This document shows positions 37,389-46,680 of a stretch of DNA of 64,000 nucleotides, piece after piece (the first letter of the stretch is position 1; the number at the start of each line of letters is the position of its first letter). The stretch lies in NCBI RefSeq assembly GCF_016651105.1, contig NZ_JAEKEL010000001.1:464001-528000 (forward strand), written 5' to 3'. The notes under the pieces are model-generated. The model was not told the DNA's origin. It did not search any database and saw only the letters and a program-made list of their open reading frames with translations. The position numbers and the translations under genes were made by a program. This DNA comes from Pseudomonas sp. TH15. Lineage in GTDB: Bacteria > Pseudomonadota > Gammaproteobacteria > Pseudomonadales > Pseudomonadaceae.

Positions 37389-38333
37389 ATGAAACGACTG
37401 ATCAGCAGCTGTGTTCTTGCACTCAGCGGTACCGCTTTATTGAGCGCCAGTGTCATGGCGGCCGAACCTGCTGCGTGCCAGAACGTGCGCATGGGCGTAG
37501 TGAACTGGACCGACGTGATCGCCACCAGCGCCATGACCCAGGTATTGCTCGATGGCCTCGGCTACAACACCAAACAAACCAGCGCGTCCCAGCAAATCAT
37601 CTTCGCTGGGATCCGCGACCAGCGCCTGGACATGTTCCTGGGCTACTGGAACCCGCTGATGACCCAGACCATCACCCCGTTCGTTGATGGCAAGCAGGTC
37701 AAAGTGCTGGAAGCGCCGAGCCTGAAAGACGCCCGCGCGACCCTCGCCGTACCGACTTACCTCGCCGACAAAGGCCTGAAAACCTTCGCCGACATCGCCA
37801 AGTTCGAAAAAGAACTGGGCGGCAAGATCTACGGCATCGAGCCAGGCTCGGGCGCCAACACCCAGATCAAGGCAATGATCGCCAAGAACCAGTTTGGCCT
37901 CGGCAAATTCCAGCTGGTCGAGTCCAGTGAGGCCGGCATGCTCGCGGCGGTGGATCGCGCTGTGCGCCGCAACGAAGCCGTGGTGTTCTTCGGCTGGGCG
38001 CCGCACCCGATGAACGTCAACGTGAAAATGACCTACCTCACCGGCAGCGACGACGCCCTGGGCCCGAACGAAGGCATGGCCACGGTCTGGACCGTCACCG
38101 CACCGAAATACGCCGAACAATGCCCGAACGTCAGCCGTTTGCTGAACAACCTGACGTTCACCGCCGCCGATGAGAGCCGGATGATGCAGCCGCTGCTGGA
38201 TCACAAGGACGCCTTCGCATCAGCCAAGCAATGGCTGCAAGATCACCCGCAAGACAAGCAGCGCTGGCTTGCCGGTGTCACCACATTCGACGGCAAACCG
38301 GCCGCTGAAAACCTCCAGTTGACCAGCAAATAA
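37389..38333 (+). CDS. caiX: Carnitine-binding periplasmic protein
   Basis: This 314-residue OpuAC-type binding protein has a signal peptide (ISSCVLALSGTALLSASVMA, then AEPAACQ). The ligand-box residues are MGVVNWTDVIATS, LGYWNPLMTQT, YGIEPGSGAN and VVFFGWAPHPMNVNVKM. It resembles ChoX encoded at 45.7 kb but has no permease or ATPase beside it, so it presumably docks on the ChoWV transporter, as shown in P. aeruginosa. It is the first gene of caiX-cdhC-cdhA-cdhB, activated by CdhR. Confidence 0.94.
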   Translation: MKRLISSCVLALSGTALLSASVMAAEPAACQNVRMGVVNWTDVIATSAMTQVLLDGLGYNTKQTSASQQIIFAGIRDQRLDMFLGYWNPLMTQTITPFVDGKQVKVLEAPSLKDARATLAVPTYLADKGLKTFADIAKFEKELGGKIYGIEPGSGANTQIKAMIAKNQFGLGKFQLVESSEAGMLAAVDRAVRRNEAVVFFGWAPHPMNVNVKMTYLTGSDDALGPNEGMATVWTVTAPKYAEQCPNVSRLLNNLTFTAADESRMMQPLLDHKDAFASAKQWLQDHPQDKQRWLAGVTTFDGKPAAENLQLTSK

Positions 38334-38348
38334 CCCCCGATTGAACAG

Positions 38349-38386
38349 CCCCTCACCCTGACCCTCTCCCCGAGGAGAGGGAACTG
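38349..38386. repeat. Family C half element
   Basis: A single CCCTCACCCTGACCCTCTCC arm with a short CTCTCCCCGAGGAGAG hairpin. The opposite arm is missing. It lies between caiX and cdhC. Confidence 0.7.
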
Positions 38387-38452
38387 GACGAAGCTTCGCA
38401 GCCCCGAAAAGGGCTGCGGACAGACACATCACGCCTGCAAGGAACTCGCCTA

Positions 38453-39340
38453 ATGAACCACGACGTCATCATCACCTGCGCACTCACCGGTGCTGGCGAC
38501 ACGACCGCCAGAAGCCCACACGTGCCGGTCACCCCGAAACAAATCGCGGCCGCCGCCGTGGAAGCCGCCAAGGCTGGCGCCACCGTGGTCCACTGCCACG
38601 TTCGTGATCCCGAAACCGGCAAGTTCAGCCGTGACGTGGCGCTGTACCGCGAAGTGATGGAGCGGATCCGCGAGGCGGACGTCGACATCATCGTCAACCT
38701 CACCGCCGGCATGGGCGGCGACCTGGAAATCGGCGCGGGCGAAAATCCGATGGAGTTCGGCCCGAACACTGACCTGGTCGGCCCGTTGACCCGTCTGGCC
38801 CACGTTGAAGCACTGCTGCCGGAAATCTGCACCCTCGATTGCGGCACCCTGAACTTCGGCGATGGCGACACCATTTACGTCTCCACCCCGGCCCAGCTGC
38901 GCGCTGGCGCCAAACGCATTCAAGAGCTTGGCGTGAAAGCCGAGCTGGAAATCTTCGACACCGGTCACCTGTGGTTCGCCAAGCAGATGATCAAGGAAGG
39001 CTTGCTCGATAACCCGCTGTTCCAGCTGTGCCTGGGCATCCCGTGGGGCGCGCCGGCCGACACCACCACCATGAAAGCCATGGTCGACAACTTGCCGGCC
39101 GACGCAGTCTGGGCCGGGTTTGGCATCGGTCGCATGCAAATGCCGATGGCCGCACAAGCGGTGCTGCTCGGCGGCAACGTACGGGTCGGGCTGGAAGACA
39201 ACCTGTGGCTGGACAAAGGCGTGCTGGCGACTAACGGCCAACTGGTCGAACGCGCCAGCGAAATCCTCAGCCGCCTCGGCGCTCGTGTCCTGACCCCAGC
39301 GGAAGGCCGGGCAAAAATGGGCCTGACCAAGCGCGGTTAA
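38453..39340 (+). CDS. cdhC: Dehydrocarnitine cleavage enzyme (BKACE family)
   Basis: This 295-residue beta-keto acid cleavage enzyme converts 3-dehydrocarnitine with acetyl-CoA to betainyl-CoA and acetoacetate. Family marks are the start [20 protein letters not shown], the zinc histidines in [12 protein letters not shown], the NLTAGMGGD loop, and late [14 protein letters not shown]. It lies 119 bases after caiX with a family C half-repeat between them. The product feeds CdhB. Confidence 0.95.
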   Translation: MNHDVIITCALTGAGDTTARSPHVPVTPKQIAAAAVEAAKAGATVVHCHVRDPETGKFSRDVALYREVMERIREADVDIIVNLTAGMGGDLEIGAGENPMEFGPNTDLVGPLTRLAHVEALLPEICTLDCGTLNFGDGDTIYVSTPAQLRAGAKRIQELGVKAELEIFDTGHLWFAKQMIKEGLLDNPLFQLCLGIPWGAPADTTTMKAMVDNLPADAVWAGFGIGRMQMPMAAQAVLLGGNVRVGLEDNLWLDKGVLATNGQLVERASEILSRLGARVLTPAEGRAKMGLTKRG

Positions 39341-39357
39341 CCCCCCCACACACCTCA

Positions 39358-39506
39358 CCTGTGGGAGCGGGCTTGCGTGGCGAGGGGGCTTGCCCCCGTT
39401 GGGTCGCGAAGCGGCCCTAAAACCTGCAACCGCGGTGTGTCAGGCATACCGCATGCGATGGTTTACGACTGCTTCGCAGCCGAACGGGGCAAGCCCCCTC
39501 GCCACA
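39358..39506. repeat. Family B palindromic repeat fused to a family A half
   Basis: A family A arm (GTGGGAGCGGGCTTGC, 39361-39376) runs straight into a complete family B element (GTGGCGAGGGGGCTTGCCCC to CCCCCTCGCCAC). The overlap suggests one element landed within the other. It lies between cdhC and cdhA. Confidence 0.85.
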
Positions 39507-39552
39507 AAAGTCCGCCCCACAGGGGTTCACTGAATCTCTTTAGGAAGTCGCC

Positions 39553-40518
39553 ATGAGCTTTATCACCGAAATCAAAACCTTCGCCGCGCTGGGCAGCGGT
39601 GTCATCGGCAGCGGTTGGGTCTCCCGCGCCCTCGCCCACGGCCTCGACGTGGTGGCGTGGGACCCGGCGCCCGGTGCCGAAGCCGCGCTGCGCAAGCGTG
39701 TCGCCAATGCCTGGGGCGCTCTGGAAAAACAAGGCCTGGCACCGGGTGCATCACAGGATCGGCTGCGCTTTGTCGCGACGATTGAAGAGTGCGTGCGCGA
39801 CGCGGATTTCATCCAGGAGAGTGCCCCTGAACGCCTGGAACTGAAACTCGAATTGCACGGCAAAATCAGCGCGGCGGCCAAGCCCAACGCACTGATCGGC
39901 TCCAGCACCTCGGGGCTTTTACCGAGCGAGTTCTACGAAGGTTCGACCCACCCGGAACGTTGCGTGGTCGGGCATCCGTTTAACCCGGTTTATCTGCTGC
40001 CGTTGGTGGAAGTGGTCGGTGGCAAAAACACCGCGCCAGACGCCATTCAAGCGGCGATCAAAGTCTATGAATCCTTGGGCATGCGCCCGCTGCATGTACG
40101 CAAGGAAGTGCCGGGTTTTATCGCCGACCGTTTACTCGAAGCGCTGTGGCGTGAGGCGCTGCACCTGGTCAACGACGGTGTGGCGACCACCGGTGAAATC
40201 GACGATGCGATTCGCTTTGGCGCCGGGTTGCGCTGGTCGTTTATGGGGACGTTTTTGACCTACACCTTGGCGGGCGGCGATGCCGGGATGCGGCACTTCA
40301 TGGCGCAGTTCGGGCCGGCGTTGCAGTTGCCGTGGACGTATCTGCCGGCGCCGGAGCTGACGGACAAGTTAATTGATGATGTGGTGGATGGGACCAGTGA
40401 TCAGTTGGGTACGCACAGCATTTCGGCACTGGAGCGCTATCGTGATGATTGCCTGCTGGCGGTGCTGGAGGCGGTGAAGACCACCAAAGAGAAGCATGGA
40501 ATGGCCTTCAGCGAGTAA
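39553..40518 (+). CDS. cdhA: L-carnitine dehydrogenase
   Basis: This 321-residue NAD-dependent dehydrogenase of the 3-hydroxyacyl-CoA dehydrogenase fold oxidises L-carnitine to 3-dehydrocarnitine, the first carnitine step. The NAD loop is [18 protein letters not shown]. The catalytic histidine region is [18 protein letters not shown], with [12 protein letters not shown] before it and [19 protein letters not shown] after it. Length is normal. It lies between cdhC and cdhB in the CdhR operon. Confidence 0.96.
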   Translation: MSFITEIKTFAALGSGVIGSGWVSRALAHGLDVVAWDPAPGAEAALRKRVANAWGALEKQGLAPGASQDRLRFVATIEECVRDADFIQESAPERLELKLELHGKISAAAKPNALIGSSTSGLLPSEFYEGSTHPERCVVGHPFNPVYLLPLVEVVGGKNTAPDAIQAAIKVYESLGMRPLHVRKEVPGFIADRLLEALWREALHLVNDGVATTGEIDDAIRFGAGLRWSFMGTFLTYTLAGGDAGMRHFMAQFGPALQLPWTYLPAPELTDKLIDDVVDGTSDQLGTHSISALERYRDDCLLAVLEAVKTTKEKHGMAFSE

Positions 40519-40538
40519 CCAGTCAGCAGGCCTGGCCC

Positions 40539-40605
40539 CTTCGCGAGCAAGCCCGCTCCCACATTTGGAATGCAATCTCCTGTGGGAGCGAGCCTGCTCG
40601 CGAAG
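40539..40605. repeat. Family A REP pair
   Basis: TTCGCGAGCAAGCCCGCTCC and GGGAGCGAGCCTGCTCGCGA are about 20 bases apart, between cdhA and cdhB. Confidence 0.88.
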
Positions 40606-40643
40606 ACGGCGGCCCAGACACCACTTATGTTGGACCAGACACC

Positions 40644-41120
40644 ATGCCCACCCTCACCACCTACCAAACCCGCATCATCCCCGACTGGGTCGACTACAAC
40701 GGCCACTTGCGCGACGCCTTCTACCTGCTGATCTTCAGCTACGCCACCGACGCGCTGATGGATCGCCTGGGGATGGACAGCAACAACCGCGAAGCCAGCG
40801 GTCATTCGCTGTTCACCCTCGAACTGCACCTCAATTACCTGCACGAAGTGAAGCTCGACGCCGACGTCGAAGTGCACACCCAGATCATCGCTCACGACCA
40901 AAAACGCCTGCACCTCTACCACAGCCTCCACTTGGTAGGCGGTGACAAGGAACTGGCCGGCAACGAACAAATGCTGCTGCACGTCGATCTCGCCGGGCCG
41001 CGCTCCGCACCGTTCAGCGCAGAAACCTTGAGCAAACTGCAAGCCATCGTCGCCGAGCAAACCGATCTGCCAACCCCTGACTACATTGGCCGAGTGATCG
41101 CGTTGCCGCCACCGCGATAA
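40644..41120 (+). CDS. cdhB: Betainyl-CoA thioesterase
   Basis: This 158-residue hot-dog thioesterase starts at the ATG at 40644 (MPTLTTYQTRIIPDWVDYNG). The long open frame upstream to 40449 crosses the repeat and the cdhA end and is rejected. The acyl-CoA thioesterase catalytic region DWVDYNGHLRDAFYLLIFSY is clear. It hydrolyses betainyl-CoA to glycine betaine plus CoA, closing the carnitine-to-betaine route. No strong ribosome binding site is visible. Confidence 0.92.
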   Translation: MPTLTTYQTRIIPDWVDYNGHLRDAFYLLIFSYATDALMDRLGMDSNNREASGHSLFTLELHLNYLHEVKLDADVEVHTQIIAHDQKRLHLYHSLHLVGGDKELAGNEQMLLHVDLAGPRSAPFSAETLSKLQAIVAEQTDLPTPDYIGRVIALPPPR

Positions 41121-41131
41121 ACGCAGGTAAA

Positions 41132-41164
41132 AAAGCCCCGATCAAGCCGTCACAGGATCGGGGC
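41132..41164 (-). terminator. Hairpin after cdhB, leftward-oriented
   Basis: Stem GCCCCGATC / GATCGGGGC (41135-41143, 41156-41164) has a run of A before it and no T run after it. On the plus strand it lacks the terminator tail. Read leftwards it has one (TTTTT). It lies just past the cdhB stop and could end antisense transcripts. Confidence 0.6.
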
Positions 41165-41374
41165 AGAGGGTACTGTTGAGGAGCTGTTGCGCGAGGGTGA
41201 CCAAACCTTCGTGAAGCCAGCTGAATCCAGTGTGCCTACTCCCTGCCCCGGCGAGTTAGCCGAAAACGACCTGTTCATAGGTATTGCGGCCATTGCGACA
41301 AATCGTCCTTGCCGACACCCCGTGCCCCTACCAGAATCGAGCCACGACACCGTTCCCTGAAGAAGGATTGCGTC

Positions 41375-41635
41375 ATGATGTACGCCGATTTGATTGACCA
41401 GGAAGACCTGCTGGGCCAACTGAAGTCGTTAGGATTTCAAGTGCCGAGCGGCGCAACAGCGGAGCAGGCATGCGAGTGTGCAGTGCGAGGTTTGAACGAT
41501 GAGCGGGCGATGACGCTGCGCACCATGGTCAAGCAAATGTACACCAGCAGCGCGACCATCCTGCCGGCCGTGCGCCAGGCGATCGACAAGCAATTGCTGC
41601 CGGCGTTGGCGCAGTACCAACAGACCCGCGCCTGA
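41375..41635 (+). CDS. Small hypothetical protein
   Basis: An 86-residue protein, MMYADLIDQEDLLGQLKSLG to LLPALAQYQQTRA, largely helical by composition. The ATG at 41375 has AAGGA 7 bases upstream. The longer frame from 41309 has no such site. It has no recognised motif. It lies in the same direction as the acetyltransferase, 55 bases upstream, and may share its transcript. Its function is unknown. Confidence 0.75.
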   Translation: MMYADLIDQEDLLGQLKSLGFQVPSGATAEQACECAVRGLNDERAMTLRTMVKQMYTSSATILPAVRQAIDKQLLPALAQYQQTRA

Positions 41636-41690
41636 GCCTTCGGAGCTTTGCTAAAGTGGTGGCCTTATCGACCACCACAAGCGAGCACCG

Positions 41691-42137
41691 ATGTTTCGTA
41701 TCCAACCCTGCCAAACCGCCGAACAAGCGGGCTGGCTGCCTTTGCGCCAGGCACTCTGGCCGCATACTTCGGAGCAGGAGCATCGGGGCGAAATCGACGC
41801 ACAGATGCGCGAGCCGCAACGCTATATCAACTTCATCGCTTATGACGCTCAGGAGCAGCCGATCGGCTTGGCCGAGGCGTCATTACGCCGCGATTACGTG
41901 AATGGTACGGATAGTTCGCCGGTGGTGTTTCTCGAAGGTCTTTACGTGGCGCCGCAACAACGCCGTCAAGGCGTTGCCGCCCGGCTGATTGAACAAGTAG
42001 CACAATGGGGACGGGACCAGGGCTGCGTGGAAATGGCCTCTGACACCGACGTCGATAACCTGCCGAGTCAGGGCACCCACAAGGCGCTCGGCTTCGAGGA
42101 AACCGAGCGTGTGGTGTTCTTCAAGCGTTCGCTCTGA
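41691..42137 (+). CDS. GNAT acetyltransferase, aminoglycoside 6'-N-acetyltransferase-like
   Basis: A 148-residue GNAT protein. The acetyl-CoA site is LYVAPQQRRQGVAARLIEQV (R/QxxGxA type). The ending SDTDVDNLPSQGTHKALGFE followed by ETERVVFFKRSL is close to chromosomal AAC(6') enzymes. There is no mobile-element context, so it is a native chromosomal gene. Whether it acts on aminoglycosides or on another amine is open. It converges on gbdR with no gap between the stop codons. Confidence 0.8.
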   Translation: MFRIQPCQTAEQAGWLPLRQALWPHTSEQEHRGEIDAQMREPQRYINFIAYDAQEQPIGLAEASLRRDYVNGTDSSPVVFLEGLYVAPQQRRQGVAARLIEQVAQWGRDQGCVEMASDTDVDNLPSQGTHKALGFEETERVVFFKRSL

Positions 42138-43241
42138 CTACAGACGCACGCTGGCGAAGGTCGACTCATTACGCGCCTGACTCAACGCCGACAACGGCCC
42201 GGACAACGGCGACAGCACCAGCGCTTGCGGCAACGGCATCATCGCCACCTGTTGCGTGGTGTTCGACCCTACGCGCTCGTCACGCGGCGGAATGCCGAAG
42301 TATTCGCGGTAGCACTTGGAGAAGTGCGGCGTGGAAACAAACCCGCACACCGACGCCACTTCGATGATCGACATCGGCGTTTGCTTGAGCAACTGCCGGG
42401 CACGGATCAAGCGCAGTTTCAGGTAGTAGCGCGACGGCGAGCAGTGCAGGTATTTCTGGAACAGCCGCTCCAGCTGACGGCGAGAAACGGCGACGTACAC
42501 CGCCAGTTCGTCGAGGTCGATCGGCTCTTCCAGGTTGGCTTCCATCAGCGCAACGATTTCCTGCAACTTCGGCTGGTTGGTGCCGAGCATGTGCTTGAGC
42601 GGCACGCGTTGGTGATCCTGCTCGTTGCGGATGCGCTCGTAGACGAACATCTCCGAGATCGCAGCCGACAACTCACGACCGTGATCACGGCTGATCAGGT
42701 GCAGCATCATGTCCAGCGGCGCGGTGCCACCGGAGCTGGTGAAGCGGTTACGGTCGAGGGTGAACAACCGGGTGCTCATGGCCACGCGCGGGAAAGCTTC
42801 CTGCATCGAGGCCAGGCATTCCCAGTGCACGCTGCAATCGAAGCCGTCCAGCAGACCGGCGCAGGCCAAGGCCCAACTGCCGGTGCAGACCGCGCCGAGG
42901 CGACGGGACTGACGGGCCTGGCTTTGCAGCCACGACACGTGTTCGCGGGTCACGGTGCGCTGAATGCCGATACCGCCACAGACGATGATGGTGTCCAGGG
43001 CCGGCGCTTTGTGCATGGAGCAATCGGGGGTGATCTGCAGACCGTCACTGGCCCAGACCTGGCCGCCGTCGACGGTGAGTGTGGTCCAGCGATACAGCTC
43101 GCGGCCGGACAATTGGTTGGCCATGCGCAGGGGTTCTACTGCGGAGGCCAGAGAAATCAGCGTGAAATTGTCCAGCAGCAAAAAGCCGATGGATTGAGGC
43201 GCACGGTTCTGGGGTTGAGCCCCGGAGTTGAACGTCGTCAT
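42138..43241 (-). CDS. gbdR: Glycine betaine / dimethylglycine responsive activator
   Basis: This 367-residue GATase1-AraC regulator has a PfpI-like ligand domain (IGFLLLDNFTLISLASAVEP; IIVCGGIGIQRTV) and an AraC domain (VAVSRRQLERLFQKYLHCSP; SIIEVASVCGFVSTPHFSKC), plus a C-terminal tail of about 50 residues. Length and position beside sdaB and choXWV match GbdR of P. aeruginosa. It should activate gbcA, gbcB, the dgc operon, sdaB and choXWV when glycine betaine or dimethylglycine is present. Confidence 0.93.
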   Translation of the reverse strand: MTTFNSGAQPQNRAPQSIGFLLLDNFTLISLASAVEPLRMANQLSGRELYRWTTLTVDGGQVWASDGLQITPDCSMHKAPALDTIIVCGGIGIQRTVTREHVSWLQSQARQSRRLGAVCTGSWALACAGLLDGFDCSVHWECLASMQEAFPRVAMSTRLFTLDRNRFTSSGGTAPLDMMLHLISRDHGRELSAAISEMFVYERIRNEQDHQRVPLKHMLGTNQPKLQEIVALMEANLEEPIDLDELAVYVAVSRRQLERLFQKYLHCSPSRYYLKLRLIRARQLLKQTPMSIIEVASVCGFVSTPHFSKCYREYFGIPPRDERVGSNTTQQVAMMPLPQALVLSPLSGPLSALSQARNESTFASVRL

Positions 43242-43357
43242 CGCGGTATCTCCTCACACAAAGCGGGTGATGGCCTCAGGCGGAGGCTCTTGTTATTGCC
43301 ATCGTTCTCGCGTGGGAGACGGGCTTTGTAATGACAGAGCAATTGCCATGCCTAAAG

Positions 43358-43373
43358 TTGAATGGTCATTCAA
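43358..43373. promoter_or_regulatory. Inverted repeat upstream of gbdR
   Basis: TTGAATGGTCATTCAA has perfect 7-base arms around a 2-base centre, about 120 bases before the gbdR start. It has the outer TTGAA/TTCAA of BetI-type operators but a wider centre. The binding protein is unknown. Confidence 0.45.
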
Positions 43374-43689
43374 TAACTCCTGAAAACGACGTCGCGGCGT
43401 GTCTATATAAGCCGTGCGCAGAATGGGGGTTATAAGTGCCATCAACGCGAGCAAATGCGCTGCGCCGCAGGCTGTGAGCAAATCGGTAGCACTTGTGGGA
43501 ACAGGGGCTGCGACGTGCTGGAGAAGAGTGTCACCGCAAGCACAGGTGACAGGCGGTAATGGCCAACATGGATCCCGGATCCGGGGAAAGTGGCTTGTCT
43601 GATTACGACGCGCTAAAAGGTGGCGCGTTTTGGAGCGGGTGTTCACTTAGCGCGCAGTTTTGACTGGTCTTCTCTGGCAACAGGGATTT

Positions 43690-43824
43690 CTGTGGCGAGG
43701 GAGCTTGCTCCCGCTGGGGCGCGAAGCGGCCCTGAAACCTGCAACCCAGTTCTTTCAGATGAACCGCGCTGGCTGGCTTTGCGGCTGCTGCGCAGTCGAG
43801 CGGGAGCAAGCTCCCTCGCCACAG
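43690..43824. repeat. Family B palindromic repeat
   Basis: Arms CTGTGGCGAGGGAGCTTGCT and AGCAAGCTCCCTCGCCACAG, with inner GGGGCGCGAAGCGGCCC and GCGGCTGCTGCGCAGTCG. It lies downstream of sdaB. Confidence 0.9.
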
Positions 43825-43854
43825 AAAATCATTTCACCAGTGAACCAAGTGGCC

Positions 43855-45231
43855 TCAACACTCCACCGCACTAACCGCCAACCCACCGCGCGATGTCTCT
43901 TTATATTTGTCATGCATGTCGGCACCAGTATCGCGCATGGTGCGGATCACCCGATCCAGCGAGATAAAGTGCTGACCATCACCACGCAACGCCATCTGCG
44001 CCGCGTTGATCGCTTTCACTGCGGCAATCGCATTGCGCTCGATGCATGGCACTTGCACCAGACCGCCGACCGGGTCGCAGGTCAGGCCAAGGTTGTGTTC
44101 CAGACCGATTTCCGCCGCGTTGCACAACTGCTCAGGCGTAGCGCCAAGAATCTCCGCCAACCCGGCCGCCGCCATGGCGCACGCCGAGCCGACTTCACCC
44201 TGGCACCCGACTTCGGCCCCAGAGATCGATGCGTTCTTTTTGCAGAGAATCCCCACCGCGGCGGCACTGAGGAAATAGTCGACGACGTTGGCCTCGGTCA
44301 CCACCTCGCTGAACTTCATAAAGTAGTGCAACACCGCCGGAATGATCCCCGCCGCGCCATTGGTCGGCGCCGTGACCATACGCCCGCCGGCCGCGTTCTC
44401 TTCGTTGACCGCCAGGGCGAACAGGTTGACCCATTCCATCGCGCTCAACGTCGAGCCGATCACGTTAGGCTTACCCAGCTCTTGCAGGCTGCGATGCAAC
44501 TTGGCCGCCCGCCGACGCACATTCAATCCGCCGGGCAAGATGCCTTCGTGCTTGAGGCCCTGATCGACGCAATCCTGCATGGCGCGCCAGAGTTTCATCA
44601 GGCCGCTGCGGATTTCCTCTTCGCTGCGCCAGACCTTCTCGTTGGCCATCATCAACTCGGCCACGCGCAGATTGTGCTTCTGGCAGAGCTCAAGCAGCTC
44701 TACTGCACTGGAAAAGTCGTAGGGCAACACGGTGCGATCCAGGTCCACCACACCGCTGGAGGCTTGCGCCTCATCGACGACAAAACCGCCGCCAATCGAA
44801 TAGTAGGTGTCACGGTGCAGTTCACCGTGATCGCCTTCTACAATTAAAGTCATGGCATTCGGGTGAAACGGCAGGTTCTCGTCGATCAGGCGCATGTCCC
44901 GAGCCCAAATGAATGGCACTGACAAGCGTCCGTCGAGCAACAAGGTGTGGGTTTCGCGCAGGCTCTCGATGCGGATACCGATTTGCGACGGGTCGATCGC
45001 GTCCGGCCACTCGCCCATCAGGCCCATGATCACGGCGTTATCGCTGCCGTGACCGATGCCGGTGGCCGACAACGAACCGTAAAGCTGAACTTCGACGCGT
45101 CTTACTTGTTCCAAAAGACCCTGCTCACGCAAACCTTGCACGAACAACGCCGCTGCCCGCATAGGCCCGACGGTGTGCGAACTGGAAGGGCCAATGCCGA
45201 TTTTGAACAGGTCGAAAACGCTGATAGCCAT
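43855..45231 (-). CDS. sdaB: L-serine ammonia-lyase (iron-sulfur)
   Basis: This 458-residue enzyme deaminates L-serine to pyruvate, the exit of betaine carbon to central metabolism. The ATG at 45231 ([20 protein letters not shown]) is the usual start, and the 23-residue upstream extension is rejected. The SSSHTVGP loop and the iron-sulfur cysteines in the C-terminal part ([38 protein letters not shown]) are present. It is divergent from choX. GbdR control is known for the P. aeruginosa counterpart. Confidence 0.95.
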   Translation of the reverse strand: MAISVFDLFKIGIGPSSSHTVGPMRAAALFVQGLREQGLLEQVRRVEVQLYGSLSATGIGHGSDNAVIMGLMGEWPDAIDPSQIGIRIESLRETHTLLLDGRLSVPFIWARDMRLIDENLPFHPNAMTLIVEGDHGELHRDTYYSIGGGFVVDEAQASSGVVDLDRTVLPYDFSSAVELLELCQKHNLRVAELMMANEKVWRSEEEIRSGLMKLWRAMQDCVDQGLKHEGILPGGLNVRRRAAKLHRSLQELGKPNVIGSTLSAMEWVNLFALAVNEENAAGGRMVTAPTNGAAGIIPAVLHYFMKFSEVVTEANVVDYFLSAAAVGILCKKNASISGAEVGCQGEVGSACAMAAAGLAEILGATPEQLCNAAEIGLEHNLGLTCDPVGGLVQVPCIERNAIAAVKAINAAQMALRGDGQHFISLDRVIRTMRDTGADMHDKYKETSRGGLAVSAVEC

Positions 45232-45666
45232 TACTGCCGAACTCCTGGATGTGCCAACTCCGGACGCAAAAGCGCCCAGTGACGGAGCTGCTACGCTCAA
45301 GCTGCAATCCGCCGAGATGGCCGCATCATCAGGCTTTTGTCATGTCGTTCGACGTCTCACACCGACGCACTCATGTCCACCAACGCCGCGTGTCTTTTAC
45401 GTAGCGCTTTCGCCGTTTTTTTGCGGTTCAGAGGGGCAAACAGGGCTTAAAAAAGCTGTAAACGACGTCACTGACACTGGATGCGACCATCCCTGTACTG
45501 GTTACGACGCACCCTGTAGGCGTCAGATTTTCACTGGTACATGATCGTATCGACTCGATTGCAAGGCGCCGTGGTAGAGCTGTCTCCAAAACGCCATCCA
45601 ACCGCAACCCATAAGTGCGGTGGTCCAATCGGAACACTGCCAAAAAAAACACAAAGGAGTCCACCC
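45232..45666. other. Divergent control region sdaB / choX
   Basis: About 435 bases with no gene. It contains the TGCGACC / TACGAC pair at 45482-45508 and an AT-rich stretch (GCTTAAAAAAGCTG). It should hold both promoters. Confidence 0.6.
45482..45508. promoter_or_regulatory. Candidate GbdR site upstream of choX
   Basis: TGCGAC at 45482 and TACGAC at 45503 repeat with a 21-base period, like the pairs before caiX and between gbcA and gbcB. Confidence 0.4.
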
Positions 45667-46614
45667 ATGAAAGGTTCCCCGTCGTTGTTGTTGGCCGCCA
45701 TGCTGAGTCTGCCGTTACTGGCTCAAGCCGCAGAACCCGCTCAATGCAGCACCGTAAACTTCTCTGATGTCGGCTGGACCGACATCACCGCCACCACCGC
45801 AACCACCAGCGTTGTACTCGACGCCCTGGGTTACAAAACCAAGACCACCATGATTTCCGTGCCCGTGACCTACAAGTCCCTGGCCGACGGCAAGAACATG
45901 GACGTGTTCCTCGGTAACTGGATGCCGACCATGGAAAACGACATCAAGGCCTACCGCGATGCCGGTAGCGTTGACGTCGTTCGCACCAACCTCGTCGGCG
46001 CCAAGTACACCCTCGCCGTGCCGCAGGCGCTGTACGACAAAGGGCTGCATGACTTCGCCGACATCGCCAAATTCAAGAAAGAACTCGACGGCAAGATCTA
46101 CGGCATCGAACCGGGTAACGACGGTAACCGCCTGATCCAGACCATGATCGACAAGAACGCCTTCGGCCTCAAAGACGCTGGCTTCAAAGTCGTCGAGTCC
46201 AGCGAAGCGGGGATGCTGTCGCAGGTCGACCGCGCCCAGAAACGCGATACCGCCGTGGTCTTCCTCGGCTGGGCACCGCACCCGATGAACAAGCGCTTCA
46301 AGATTCAATACCTGACCGGTGGCGATGACTTCTTTGGCCCGGACTTCGGTGCGGCCACGGTGGCCACTAACACCCGCAAGGGCTACGTCCAGGAATGCAG
46401 CAACGTCGGCACTCTGCTGAAGAACCTGGAATTTACCGTGGACATGGAAAGCTCGCTGATGGGCAACATCCTGGACGACAAGATGAAGCCTGACGCAGCT
46501 GCCAAGGCCTGGCTGAAAAAGAATCCAAAGGTGCTTGATACCTGGCTCGCTGGCGTGACCACCATTGACGGTAAACCAGGCCTGGAGGCCGTGAAAGCCA
46601 AGCTCGCGCAGTAA
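45667..46614 (+). CDS. choX: Choline-binding periplasmic protein
   Basis: This 315-residue OpuAC-type binding protein has a signal peptide (PSLLLAAMLSLPLLAQAAEP). The aromatic ligand box appears in DVGWTDITATT, LGNWMPTMEND, YGIEPGNDGN and FLGWAPHPMNKRF. The ATG at 45667 has AAAGGAGT a few bases upstream. The longer frame from 45541 is rejected. It is also called CbcX and captures choline for ChoWV. CaiX, encoded at 37.4 kb, is a paralogue that may share the same membrane complex. Confidence 0.95.
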   Translation: MKGSPSLLLAAMLSLPLLAQAAEPAQCSTVNFSDVGWTDITATTATTSVVLDALGYKTKTTMISVPVTYKSLADGKNMDVFLGNWMPTMENDIKAYRDAGSVDVVRTNLVGAKYTLAVPQALYDKGLHDFADIAKFKKELDGKIYGIEPGNDGNRLIQTMIDKNAFGLKDAGFKVVESSEAGMLSQVDRAQKRDTAVVFLGWAPHPMNKRFKIQYLTGGDDFFGPDFGAATVATNTRKGYVQECSNVGTLLKNLEFTVDMESSLMGNILDDKMKPDAAAKAWLKKNPKVLDTWLAGVTTIDGKPGLEAVKAKLAQ

Positions 46615-46680
46615 TCGCTTACGCCGGGCGAGTTCGCTCGCCCGGGCTGTTTATTTCCTTGCATGCGGACGTTCACTACC

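Larger units (their letters stand above)
43242..43854. other. 613-base gap upstream of gbdR
   Basis: No credible gene is seen. It holds the gbdR promoter side, a 16-base perfect inverted repeat at 43358-43373, and a family B repeat near the sdaB 3' end. The short open frames here show no family resemblance. Confidence 0.65.

Noticed and set aside
43293..43646. 117-residue open frame upstream of gbdR
   Set aside because: No family resemblance or ribosome binding site. It spans the inverted repeat and promoter region.
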